Below the pieces are notes generated by a model, which saw only the letters and a program-made list of their open reading frames with translations, had not been told where the DNA came from and ran no database searches. From the NCBI GenBank assembly GCA_017577485.1, contig PKRI01000057.1:1-7022 (forward strand): 7,022 bases of DNA, read 5' to 3'. Every line of letters starts with the position of its first letter. Within the stretch, counting starts at the first letter, position 1. Positions 1 through 5,849 of the stretch are shown piece after piece. The translations under genes and the position numbers were made by a program. This stretch comes from Bacillota bacterium (GTDB lineage Bacteria > Bacillota > Sulfobacillia > Thermaerobacterales > RSA17).

Positions 1-1022
1 CCGGGCGGGTTCAGTGCCTGGAGCGGGCGGGCCACCCCCCCCGCGTGCAGGGGGGCGGCGCGCGCCCCGGCCCCGAAGAGGGGTGGGGCCTGGCCGTGGG
101 CGGGTGGCCCGGCGGCACCGAGGCGGCCGCGGCCGCCTGCCGGGTCAACGGCGACGGCACCGTCACGGTCACCGTGGGCGCGGTGGACCTGACCGGCAGC
201 CACTCGGCCATGGCGGCCATCGCCGCCGAGGTCCTGGGCCTGCCGCCGGAGCGGGTCCGCGTGGTGACCGCCGACACCGAGCAGGCGCCCCTGGCCGGCA
301 TGTCCGCCGGCAGCAAGACCGTCTACACCGTGGGCGCCGCCGTCCAGGCCGCCGCCGAGGACGTGCGGGCCCAGATCCTGGCCATGGCCGCCGATGTGCT
401 GGAGGCTGCGGTCGACGACCTGGAACTGCGTGACGGCAGGGTCCAGATCCGCGGCGTGCCGTCCCGCGGCGTGGCAGTCGCCGAACTGGCCCGCCTCACC
501 GCTCGCTTCGGCAGCCGCTACGCGCCGCTGCACGGGTTCGGCCGCACCGCCATCCACGTGCAGGCACCGGGCTTCGCCGTCCACCTGGCCCGGGTGCGCG
601 TGGACCGCGATACCGGCCAGGTGAAGGTCGTGCACTACCTGGCCGTCCAAGACGTGGGCCGGGCCATCAACCCGGCCGAGGTGCTGGGGCAGATCTACGG
701 CGGCGTGACCCAGGGCATCGGCCGCGCCCTGTCGGAACGCATGGTCCACGACCCGGCGGGGCAGCTGGCCACCGCGACCCTGGGCGACTACCTAATCCCC
801 ACCAGCGATGACGTGCCGCCCATCGAGGTGGAACTGGTGGAGGTCCCCGCGCCCCACGGCCCCTTCGGGGCCAAGGGCGTGGGCGAGCCGCCGGTGGTGC
901 CCTGCGCGGCCGCCATCGCCAACGCCATCGAGGATGCGGTCGGCATCAGGCTAACCGAGGCGCCGATGACCCCTGAGTTGGTGCTGCAGGCGCTGCGGTC
1001 CGGCGGTGGCCGGCCGGAATGA
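1..1022 (+). CDS. Molybdopterin-binding hydroxylase large subunit (xanthine/CO dehydrogenase family), 5'-truncated
   Basis: This is the C-terminal part of a molybdenum hydroxylase catalytic subunit; the reading frame enters from the left edge (first full codon at base 3) and ends at TGA 1020-1022, so about 339 residues of a usually 750-800 residue protein are visible. Such subunits hold the Mo-pterin cofactor and hydroxylate purines, aldehydes or CO, with a FAD and an iron-sulfur partner subunit. Recognisable family signatures are a GWGLAVGGWPGGTE segment, LGLPPERVRVVTADTEQAP, VQDVGRAINPAEVLGQIYGG, and GPFGAKGVGEPP near the C-terminus. The Glu in GVGEPP (codon 885-887) matches the conserved catalytic base. 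The AYxCSFR/AYRGAGR-type motif that would separate CO dehydrogenase from other members lies upstream of the window, so the substrate cannot be assigned. No internal stop or frameshift is seen. A GTG at 45 is internal and not the real start. The gene overlaps the next one by four bases. Confidence 0.93.
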   Translation, partial: GRVQCLERAGHPPRVQGGGARPGPEEGWGLAVGGWPGGTEAAAAACRVNGDGTVTVTVGAVDLTGSHSAMAAIAAEVLGLPPERVRVVTADTEQAPLAGMSAGSKTVYTVGAAVQAAAEDVRAQILAMAADVLEAAVDDLELRDGRVQIRGVPSRGVAVAELARLTARFGSRYAPLHGFGRTAIHVQAPGFAVHLARVRVDRDTGQVKVVHYLAVQDVGRAINPAEVLGQIYGGVTQGIGRALSERMVHDPAGQLATATLGDYLIPTSDDVPPIEVELVEVPAPHGPFGAKGVGEPPVVPCAAAIANAIEDAVGIRLTEAPMTPELVLQALRSGGGRPE

Positions 1023-1972
1023 CGGCCACCGGGGAAAAGTCCGCCCTCCGCACGGTCCTGGTCACCGGCGTTGCCGGGTTCATCGGCTCCCACACGGCGG
1101 CGGCCCTCCTGAAGCGGGGTAGCGCCGTCGTCGGCGTCGACGATCTTTCCCAGGGCTGCCGGGACCGGGTGCCGCCCGGGGTGACGTTTCATCAACTGGA
1201 CATCCGCCGCTCGGGGGACCTGGATCGGCTGCTGGCCGATCGTCCCGTCGACGCCGTGGTTCACATGGCCGCCCAGGTCAGCGTCACGGCCGGCGAGCGG
1301 GAGCCCGGCCATGACCGCGAGGTCAACCTGGACGCCACGGCGGAACTGGCGCGGCTGGCGGCCCGCCGCGGCGTGGGCGTCTTCGTGTTCGCGTCCAGCG
1401 CGGCCGTGTACGGCGATCCGGCCCAACTGCCACTGACCGAATCCAGCCCCGCCAACCCCCGTTCGGCCTACGGGCTGCATAAGTGGCTGGCGGAGCTTTA
1501 CGTCGCCCACGTGGCACGCCAGGCGGGGATGCGGCACGTGAACCTGCGGCTGGCCAACGTCTACGGCCCGGGCCAGCAGGCCCGCAGCGACGGCGGCGTC
1601 ATCGCCGCCTTCCTCGACCGCCTGGCCGCCGGTGAGCCCCTGGTGCTCCACGGTGACGGGAGGCAGACCCGCGACTTCATCTACGTGGGCGACGTGGTGG
1701 AGGCGGTGCTGGCCGCCCTCGAGGGCCGCGGCTCCGGGACCTTCAACGTCTCGTCGGGCCGGGAAACCGACCTGCTGACGGTGATCCGGCACCTGGCGGC
1801 ACTGGTCCAACAGGAGCCCCGGGTGATTCACGCGGACCCGCGGCCGGGCGACATCCGGCGCAGCGTCCTGGACCCGGCTGCGGCCATGAGGGACCTGGGC
1901 TGGTCGCCCCGGGTCAGCCTGGAGGAAGGGTTGGCCCTGGCCTGGAAGCACCATCCCCGCCGGACACAGTAG
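1019..1972 (+). CDS. NAD-dependent epimerase/dehydratase (extended SDR, UDP-glucose 4-epimerase-like)
   Basis: The 317-residue length is typical for a nucleotide-sugar epimerase. The Rossmann dinucleotide motif is TGVAGFIGSH (Gly17, Gly20, Gly23), and the acidic pair Asp41-Asp42 at the end of the second strand favours NAD. The active site shows FASSAAVYG (Ser126/Ser127) and the YxxxK pair Tyr151/Lys155 in SAYGLHK. RLANVYGPGQ, HGDGRQTRDFIYVGDVVEA and FNVSSG are standard GalE/WbpP-like substrate-domain segments. Expected role: C4 epimerisation, or a related oxidation-reduction, of an NDP-hexose for cell-surface polysaccharide, in the cytoplasm. The exact sugar cannot be read from sequence. ATG 1019 overlaps the upstream TGA (ATGA), so translational coupling is likely and no strong separate ribosome binding site is visible. 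The pairing with a molybdenum hydroxylase is functionally unexpected. Confidence 0.93.
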   Translation: MTATGEKSALRTVLVTGVAGFIGSHTAAALLKRGSAVVGVDDLSQGCRDRVPPGVTFHQLDIRRSGDLDRLLADRPVDAVVHMAAQVSVTAGEREPGHDREVNLDATAELARLAARRGVGVFVFASSAAVYGDPAQLPLTESSPANPRSAYGLHKWLAELYVAHVARQAGMRHVNLRLANVYGPGQQARSDGGVIAAFLDRLAAGEPLVLHGDGRQTRDFIYVGDVVEAVLAALEGRGSGTFNVSSGRETDLLTVIRHLAALVQQEPRVIHADPRPGDIRRSVLDPAAAMRDLGWSPRVSLEEGLALAWKHHPRRTQ

Positions 1973-1989
1973 ACAGGGGTAGTCCGGGC

Positions 1990-2988
1990 GTGCACCCGCA
2001 TTCCGTTGAACAGAAACGGCTGGAAGACCGCACCGGCGGCGGACTGGCGGGCCGCCGGGTAGGCGTCGCCGCGGCCGTGGTGTCGGCCCTGGCCTTCAGC
2101 ACCGAGGGGCTCTTCTCGGTGGGCGCGCTCCGGATGGGCGCCGATGTGCCGGCGGCGCTGGCCCTGCGCTACCTGGTGGCGGTGGCCTACGTGGCGGTGG
2201 TGCTGCTGCTGGCGGGCCCACGGCGTAGGGATGAGGGCGGCGGTACCGGCGGTGATCCGGTTGACGGCGCCGGCCGTGCTGCCGCCCGCGGCGCCGCCGG
2301 CCCGCGCCGGCAAGACCTGGCCGTGATCTTCGCGCTGGGCGGGCTGGCCCACGGGGCGGTGCCGCGGCTGCTGTTCGAGGCCTTCATGCGGATTCCCACC
2401 TGGCTGGCGCTGCTGCTGTTCTACCTGTTCCCGGTGCTGGTGCACGTGGGCGAGCACGTGCTGGGGCGGCACCCGCTGGGGCGGCGGCGGGCCCTGACGG
2501 TGGCGGTGACGCTGGCCGGCGCGGCGCTGGTGGCCAACCCTTCCACCGGCGCCGACATCCGCGCGGCCGGCGTACTGCTGGCGGTGGCGGCCGCTTTCTG
2601 CAACGCCGCCTTCCTGCTGGCCGTGGATCCGGTGCTGCAGAGGACCCACCTGCATCACGCGGTGGCGGCGCAGTTCGGTGGCGGCGCCGTGGTTCACGCA
2701 GCTTTGCTCCTGGCCGGCGGCTCCGCGGCTGCCCGCCTGGCCGGGGCGCTGCCTGCCTGGCCGTGGCTGGTGGGGCTCGGGCTGGTCACCACCGGGGCGG
2801 CCGTCACCGCCCTGAGCGCGGCCCTCCAGCGCCTGGGCGCCGCCCGGACCTCCCTCATCGGCATGCTGGAGCCCGTCTTTGCCGTGGCCTGGGGTGTGGC
2901 GCTGCTGGGCGAATCCGTGACGCCGGTTCAGGCGCTGGGGGCCGCAGTGGTGATCCTGGGCGTCGCCGGGTCCATCCGGGACGACTGA
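1990..2988 (+). CDS. EamA/DMT-family transporter
   Basis: A 332-residue integral membrane protein with about ten predicted hydrophobic helices (roughly 22-46, 58-76, 108-126, 135-157, 167-183, 191-211, 224-246, 256-278, 285-306, 310-327), the two-times-five-helix layout of drug/metabolite transporters. The C-terminal signature GMLEPVFAVAWGVALLGES followed by QALGAAVVILGV is characteristic of the EamA domain. Family members export or import amino acids, sugars or other metabolites; the substrate is not predictable. The GTG start at 1990 is chosen because AGGGG (1975-1979) lies 10 bases upstream, and the gene begins 17 bases after the epimerase stop, so it probably belongs to the same operon. 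Oddity: the loop between helices 2 and 3 (residues about 78-106) is a long Gly/Arg/Ala-rich low-complexity insert. The gene converges with the small minus-strand gene at 3051. Confidence 0.92.
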   Translation: MHPHSVEQKRLEDRTGGGLAGRRVGVAAAVVSALAFSTEGLFSVGALRMGADVPAALALRYLVAVAYVAVVLLLAGPRRRDEGGGTGGDPVDGAGRAAARGAAGPRRQDLAVIFALGGLAHGAVPRLLFEAFMRIPTWLALLLFYLFPVLVHVGEHVLGRHPLGRRRALTVAVTLAGAALVANPSTGADIRAAGVLLAVAAAFCNAAFLLAVDPVLQRTHLHHAVAAQFGGGAVVHAALLLAGGSAAARLAGALPAWPWLVGLGLVTTGAAVTALSAALQRLGAARTSLIGMLEPVFAVAWGVALLGESVTPVQALGAAVVILGVAGSIRDD

Positions 2989-3013
2989 CCCCCGGGCGCG
3001 ATTTCCGTCCGGA

Positions 3014-3051
3014 AAGCCCGGCCGGCAGAAGCCCCCCAGGCCGGCAGGCTT
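3014..3051. terminator. Candidate hairpin terminator between convergent genes
   Basis: An imperfect inverted repeat: AAGCC (3014-3018) plus GCCGGC (3021-3026) pairs with GCCGGC (3040-3045) plus GGCTT (3047-3051), with a 2/1 internal loop and a 13-base apical loop. It lies in the 62-base gap between the transporter and the convergent small gene, so it could end both transcripts. No good T-tract follows on the plus strand, and only TTT on the minus strand, so it is a weak intrinsic-terminator candidate. GCCGGC is also a palindrome common in such GC-rich DNA. Confidence 0.35.
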
Positions 3052-3305
3052 CAGAGGTCCCGCGCCAGGCGCATCACCAGCCCGTAGTAGGGCGTCAGCC
3101 GCAGCCGGCGCCGGGCCTGCTCCACGGTCAGGCCGCGGCGCCGCAGGAGACCGGCGACGATCCGCAGGGCCTCGGACCGGCCGGCCCGGCCGGCAGCGAT
3201 GCGGTTCAGCAGGTGCTCCAGGGTGCGCGCTTCCGCCGGCGTCAGGCGGTGGCGGTAGCGGCGCAGCAGGCGACGGGCGCGCTGGATGTCTTCGGGGCGC
3301 GGCAA
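3051..3305 (-). CDS. Small arginine-rich helical protein, function unknown
   Basis: I do not recognise this family. The protein has 84 residues from a TTG start at 3305 and ends at TGA 3053-3051. It contains 22 arginines and no lysine, is strongly basic, and looks mostly alpha-helical, with runs such as RARRLLRRYRHRL near the N-terminus and LLRRRGLTVEQARRRLRL toward the C-terminus. There is no signal peptide, membrane helix or cysteine motif. A basic helical protein of this size could bind nucleic acid, but nothing specific supports that. The TTG start is chosen over an in-frame GTG at 3314 because a near-consensus GGAGGTG sits six bases upstream of the TTG and overlaps that GTG. It follows the deacetylase gene on the same strand after about 100 bases, so the two may be co-transcribed. 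Confidence 0.72.
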   Translation of the reverse strand: MPRPEDIQRARRLLRRYRHRLTPAEARTLEHLLNRIAAGRAGRSEALRIVAGLLRRRGLTVEQARRRLRLTPYYGLVMRLARDL

Positions 3306-3311
3306 CGAGGC

Positions 3312-3318
3312 CACCTCC
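3312..3318 (-). promoter_or_regulatory. Ribosome binding site that fixes the TTG start at 3305
   Basis: On the minus strand GGAGGTG (3318-3312) matches the anti-Shine-Dalgarno sequence and is followed by six bases and then TTG at 3305. The in-frame GTG at 3314 is part of this site and cannot be served by it. Confidence 0.75.
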
Positions 3319-3347
3319 GCTGCAGGATATGTGCGGCGGCGGGGCCG

Positions 3348-3410
3348 GTTGACGGAACGCCGGATTCAGGTTGACGCGAGGCGCGTCTTGTTGACGGAAT
3401 TCCGGAATCA
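3348..3410. repeat. Direct-repeat element: three GTTGACG copies with central hairpin
   Basis: GTTGACG occurs at 3348, 3370 and 3390. The outer two copies extend into 21-base near-identical units (3348-3368 and 3390-3410) of the form GTTGACGGAA, two variable bases, CCGGA, one variable base, TCA, with 18 of 21 identical. The middle copy opens a six-bp dyad GACGCG (3373-3378) and CGCGTC (3382-3387) with a three-base spacer. The second unit contains the stop codon of the deacetylase (3410-3408). Its position between two minus-strand genes would suit an operator, an RNA processing hairpin or a terminator, but there is no T-tract after the hairpin. Function is unknown. Confidence 0.6.
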
Positions 3411-4409
3411 GTGGGCGAACAGGTCCCCGCTCTCCAGTAGCCGCTCCAGCCACGAGGCCCAGATATAGGGCAGGTCCGATGCGTCCACCTCGCCGGGATC
3501 GGCCACCTGGATGCGAGGCAGGCGCAGGGGATCCCACTCGGGGTCCAGGGGCGACCGGGCGGGTCCCCATCCTACCTCCAGCAGCGCCTGGTGGCGGAAT
3601 TGATGGTCCTCGCAGCTTCCCGCCAGCACCGCGGCCGCGTCGCGGGGCCTGCGGCCGTAGGGCAGCGCCAGGGCGACGGGTGCCCGACCGGTGGCCGCCT
3701 CGATCCAGGCGCTCATCCGGCCCGCCTCGCGGGCGGCGGCGGCCGCGTCCAGCGCGGCAAGGTCGGCGTGGGACCAGGTGTGGTTTTCGACCTCGAACCC
3801 GTTTTCGACCAGCCACGCCGCCTTGGCCTCGCTGTCGCCGCCGAAGGCGCCGGCGTTGATGAAGAAGACGGCGGTGGCTTCCCAGCCCGGGTGCTCGGCG
3901 GCGAAGCGCTGGATCACGCCGGCGGCGGAGCCGGCTGCCGGCTTTCCGGGTTCGTCCCACGCCAGGTGCCCGGCGGTGGAGTCGTCAAAGGTGAGGATCA
4001 CCGGCGCGTAGCCGGGAGGCAGGTCGATGCGCCCGTCCAGGTAGTCGCGGAGGCGGATGGGACGGAAGCCGGCCTCATACATCTGCTCCAGATCGGCGTA
4101 GAGCCCCTCGGGAGTGCGCTGCCACCGCCCTTCGGTCTCGCCGATGCGGTGGTAGAGGAGGATGGGCACCCGACCCAGGGGGTTGGAGGGGTGAGGCCCG
4201 GGGGCCGGGGGGGACGGTTCCGGCGACCCCTCCTCGGGAGCCGGCGGCTCAGGGGGTGACGCCGGCTCAGACGCCACCGGCGGCGCCAGCTCCCCCGGCG
4301 GCTCCCCAGCACCCGGGACCGGCCCGCAGGCGGCCAGAACCAGCACCGCGGCGGCTGCCAGGATACCCAGCAGCCGGCGGGTACCCAGTGCAGACGGGCG
4401 GCCCGGCAA
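3408..4409 (-). CDS. Lipoprotein polysaccharide deacetylase (NodB / carbohydrate esterase 4 domain)
   Basis: The N-terminus is a lipoprotein signal: Arg11-Arg12, a hydrophobic stretch, then the lipobox LAAC with Cys28 (numbered from the TTG start). A Pro/Glu-rich linker of about 50 residues (29-77) would tether the enzyme outside the membrane. The NodB domain begins with VPILLYHRIGE (81-91). Motif 1 is TFDD (140-143, predicted base Asp142 and metal ligand Asp143), motif 2 is HTWSH (metal ligands His210 and His214), and motif 3 is LPYG (249-252). The usual TFDDG has Ser in place of Gly here. The metal triad is complete, so an active de-N- or de-O-acetylase on peptidoglycan or an exopolysaccharide is expected; the exact glycan is unknown. 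The start is uncertain: the TTG at 4409 has its best ribosome binding site 24 bases away, whereas an in-frame CTG at 4424 would be 9 bases from it. It is divergent from the BTAD regulator. Confidence 0.9.
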   Translation of the reverse strand: MPGRPSALGTRRLLGILAAAAVLVLAACGPVPGAGEPPGELAPPVASEPASPPEPPAPEEGSPEPSPPAPGPHPSNPLGRVPILLYHRIGETEGRWQRTPEGLYADLEQMYEAGFRPIRLRDYLDGRIDLPPGYAPVILTFDDSTAGHLAWDEPGKPAAGSAAGVIQRFAAEHPGWEATAVFFINAGAFGGDSEAKAAWLVENGFEVENHTWSHADLAALDAAAAAREAGRMSAWIEAATGRAPVALALPYGRRPRDAAAVLAGSCEDHQFRHQALLEVGWGPARSPLDPEWDPLRLPRIQVADPGEVDASDLPYIWASWLERLLESGDLFAH

Positions 4410-4433
4410 GGCTGATGCCTGCAGCGTTCATCG

Positions 4434-4439
4434 CTCCTT
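4434..4439 (-). promoter_or_regulatory. AAGGAG ribosome binding site of the deacetylase, with ambiguous start choice
   Basis: AAGGAG on the minus strand (4439-4434) is the only strong site before the deacetylase. It is 9 bases from an in-frame CTG (4424), 24 bases from the in-frame TTG (4409), and 2 bases from an ATG (4431) that is out of frame with the deacetylase. Confidence 0.6.
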
Positions 4440-4444
4440 ACGGG

Positions 4445-4467
4445 GCTGCGGGATCGGGCCCGCCAGC
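4445..4467 (-). promoter_or_regulatory. Hairpin in the deacetylase 5' leader
   Basis: Plus-strand bases GCTG (4445-4448) and CGGG (4449-4452) pair with CCCG (4459-4462) and CAGC (4464-4467), leaving one bulged C (4463) and a six-base loop. In the minus-strand transcript the stem would end six bases before AAGGAG. It does not match a riboswitch class I know; it may simply be GC-rich structure. Confidence 0.3.
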
Positions 4468-4534
4468 GCCCACGACCGACCATTTTTTCGACATGCGGGT
4501 TTGGGGGTCATGCCTCGGGGCAGGGTCACCGATG

Positions 4535-4563
4535 ATAATAGATAAACAATGCGAGATTGCCAG
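4535..4563 (-). promoter_or_regulatory. Candidate sigma-70-type promoter for the deacetylase
   Basis: On the minus strand, CTGGCA (4563-4558; 4 of 6 to TTGACA), a 17-base spacer, and TATTAT (4540-4535; 5 of 6 to TATAAT), in one of the few AT-rich patches of the window. Transcription would start near 4528, giving a leader of roughly 100 bases containing the hairpin above. Confidence 0.5.
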
Positions 4564-4641
4564 GAACAGGTCCCTGCGGGTCCGGGGAAACGCCGCCCAG
4601 GAAGGGCCTGGAATCCGGGATTCATCAACTTGCTACATTCG

Positions 4642-4676
4642 TATACTGTTGCCAGGTTCGGTGGGTGTGGGAAAAT
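4642..4676 (+). promoter_or_regulatory. Candidate promoter elements for the BTAD regulator
   Basis: Two alternatives are visible. TTGCCA (4649-4654; 5 of 6 to the -35 consensus) is followed after 16 bases by GAAAAT (4671-4676; 4 of 6 to the -10). Just upstream, TATACT (4642-4647) is a good -10 sequence but lacks a matching -35. Which is used cannot be decided by eye. Confidence 0.35.
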
Positions 4677-4758
4677 GAGAACGGTGGACGGACGCAGACC
4701 CGGACATCCAAAGCTCATCGAGCACCCGCTCGAATCAACGGGAGGCCAGCGTTTGTGA
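4675..4758 (+). CDS. Possible 27-codon leader ORF overlapping the regulator start
   Basis: ATG 4675 opens a 27-codon frame whose TGA (4756-4758) overlaps the regulator's GTG (4755-4757) as GTGA, the geometry of translational coupling. The upstream sequence is only G-rich (GGTGGGTGTGGG) without a clear GGAGG, and the frame also continues upstream to an ATG at 4549. If transcription began from the GAAAAT -10 box, the ATG would lie outside the transcript; with the TATACT box it would be included. Coding status is unproven. Confidence 0.2.
   Translation: MRTVDGRRPGHPKLIEHPLESTGGQRL
4718..4733. promoter_or_regulatory. Perfect dyad TCGAGC-N4-GCTCGA upstream of the regulator
   Basis: TCGAGC (4718-4723) and GCTCGA (4728-4733) are exact inverted copies separated by ACCC, ending six bases before the GGGAGG ribosome binding site. 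A competing stem GCTC (4713-4716)/GAGC (4720-4723) is also possible, so in RNA the two pairings exclude each other. It could be an autoregulatory operator or a leader structure. No direct evidence for either. Confidence 0.4.
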
Positions 4759-5654
4759 CGAGCCCACCATCGAAGATCCAGCGGGTCGAACCGGCCCTCG
4801 ATATCGGCGTCGTGGGCGGGACGGAACCCATGGGTGCGCTGCCCACGCTGGGTCCCATCCCTCATGCGGCCCGGGCCCTGGGCCTTGAGCCCCACGACTA
4901 TCGCGTCTGGATCCGCACCTTCGGCCGCCTGCGGGTCTACATCGACTACCGCGAGGTGTCCCCCTCGGCCTGGCCTTACCCCAAGGTTCAGTCGCTGCTG
5001 CGCTTCCTCCTGTTGCGCGAGGGCTTCATACCCGTGGAGGAGGTCTTCGATGCCATCTGGGGCAACCTGACGCCGGACCGGGCGCGCCAGAATTTTTCGG
5101 TGGCGCTGCACCACCTGCGGCGGATCCTGGAGCCCCATAAGCGCAAGCATCACGATTCCCGGCTGCTGGTCTACCAGGACCAGCGGGTGCGCATCAACCA
5201 CAGCATGATCCTGGTGGACCGGGTGCTGTTCCAGCGGCTGTTCCGGGAGGCTAGCGCCATGGGGGCCGAAGACCCGCGCTACCGGGAGTACCTGGAGCGC
5301 ATGGTCAGCCTCTACGCCGGCCCCCTGTACGAGGACGAGCCGTATCAGGAGTGGTGCGTCCGCGAGCGGGAACGGCTCGAGCAGATGTACCTGCTGGCCC
5401 GGGAGGAACTGGCCCGCCATGCCCTGCGGTCGGGCCAGTACCTGGCCTGCGTGCGCCACTGCGAGGAAGCCCTGGACCGGGACCCGCTGAGCGAACCGTT
5501 CCACCTGATGCGGATGGAGGCTCACCGGGCCATGGGCCACCGCGCCCGGGCCCTGACCCATTACCACGACCTGCGCAAGCTGCTGGCGGAGGAACTGGGC
5601 GTCGAACCTTCCAGCCAGATCAAGCGGCTGTATGAGGAGATCCTGGCCGACTGA
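4755..5654 (+). CDS. BTAD-family (SARP-like) transcriptional regulator
   Basis: A 299-residue cytoplasmic regulator with the two-part SARP-like layout. Residues about 49-150 form an OmpR-type winged-helix domain (YRVWIRTFGRLRVYID, then LLRFLLLREGFIPVEEVFDAIWG and RQNFSVALHHLRRILE, then the wing LLVYQDQRVRIN). Residues about 155-299 form the bacterial transcriptional activator (BTAD) domain of TPR-like helices, ending with HYHDLRKLLAEELGVEPSSQIKRLYEEIL, which is diagnostic. No ATPase, TPR array or receiver domain is fused, so it is a short stand-alone form. The family activates target promoters by binding direct repeats at helical-turn spacing. GTG 4755 is chosen because GGGAGG (4740-4745) lies nine bases upstream and homology begins only after it; the frame is open further left to 4557 with unconvincing sequence. 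It is divergent from the deacetylase, and an 11-bp repeat array lies 195 bases after its stop. Confidence 0.92.
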   Translation: MTSPPSKIQRVEPALDIGVVGGTEPMGALPTLGPIPHAARALGLEPHDYRVWIRTFGRLRVYIDYREVSPSAWPYPKVQSLLRFLLLREGFIPVEEVFDAIWGNLTPDRARQNFSVALHHLRRILEPHKRKHHDSRLLVYQDQRVRINHSMILVDRVLFQRLFREASAMGAEDPRYREYLERMVSLYAGPLYEDEPYQEWCVRERERLEQMYLLAREELARHALRSGQYLACVRHCEEALDRDPLSEPFHLMRMEAHRAMGHRARALTHYHDLRKLLAEELGVEPSSQIKRLYEEILAD

Positions 5655-5682
5655 GCCCGGCCGCGCTGCCCCTGCCGGGCAG
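5655..5682 (+). terminator. Candidate hairpin directly after the BTAD stop
   Basis: GCCCGGC (5655-5661) pairs with GCCGGGC (5674-5680) over a 12-base loop; an alternative stem is CTGCCC (5666-5671) with GGGCAG (5677-5682). It starts at the base after TGA 5652-5654. No T-tract follows, so termination is only a possibility. Confidence 0.3.
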
Positions 5683-5744
5683 GCCATACCCGCTGCCGGC
5701 CGGGAAGTAGCCAATCCCTCATCGCCGATGGAAATGCGGTGTTG

Positions 5745-5768
5745 GCGCCGGGGAGCCATCCCCGGCGC
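5745..5768 (+). terminator. Strong 9-bp GC hairpin downstream of the BTAD gene
   Basis: GCGCCGGGG (5745-5753) and CCCCGGCGC (5760-5768) form a perfect nine-bp stem with a six-base loop, extendable outward by G-T wobbles and a CGG/CCG pair (5737-5739 with 5771-5773). It is the most stable-looking structure of the region. The lack of a following U-tract argues against a classical intrinsic terminator; it may be a U-less terminator or transcript-end protector. Confidence 0.4.
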
Positions 5769-5849
5769 TGCCGTTGGTGAGGGAGGAAGCGCGCGCACCG
5801 GGGCCCGGCCTGCCCTGCATGGAGTATTCCGTAAACTTTGAGGCCGCCG

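Larger units (their letters stand above)
4425..4754. other. Divergent intergenic region between deacetylase and BTAD regulator
   Basis: About 330 bases with no convincing full-length gene. Contents from left to right: the deacetylase ribosome binding site, a bulged GC hairpin in the deacetylase leader, a T6 run, a locally AT-rich island at 4531-4550 inside a candidate minus-strand promoter, candidate plus-strand promoter elements at 4642-4676, a possible 27-codon leader ORF, a six-bp perfect dyad, and the regulator's ribosome binding site. The two genes start divergently from here, which would permit shared control. Confidence 0.7.

Noticed and set aside
788..1954. A 388-codon open frame on the minus strand
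   Set aside because: Antisense to the hydroxylase end and the epimerase, both of which have clear family motifs; no domain seen in the antisense frame.
1828..3960. A 710-codon open frame on the minus strand
   Set aside because: It lies antisense to the transporter and partly shadows the deacetylase in another frame; composition is low-complexity Arg/Gly/Pro with no recognisable domain, as expected from GC-rich codon bias.
4483..4488. T6 run as an intrinsic terminator on the plus strand
   Set aside because: No hairpin lies directly before it and no plus-strand gene ends nearby; it is in the deacetylase leader.
4440..4530. A possible riboswitch in the deacetylase leader
   Set aside because: Only one bulged stem is seen; I could not match conserved cores of cyclic-di-GMP, cobalamin, FMN or Moco classes.
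4428..5798. A 456-codon open frame on the minus strand
   Set aside because: Antisense to the BTAD regulator, which has diagnostic motifs; the frame is a shadow although it touches the deacetylase leader.
5632..5841. A 69-codon plus-strand frame overlapping the BTAD end and the hairpins
   Set aside because: No ribosome binding site, low-complexity translation, and it runs through the strong hairpin.
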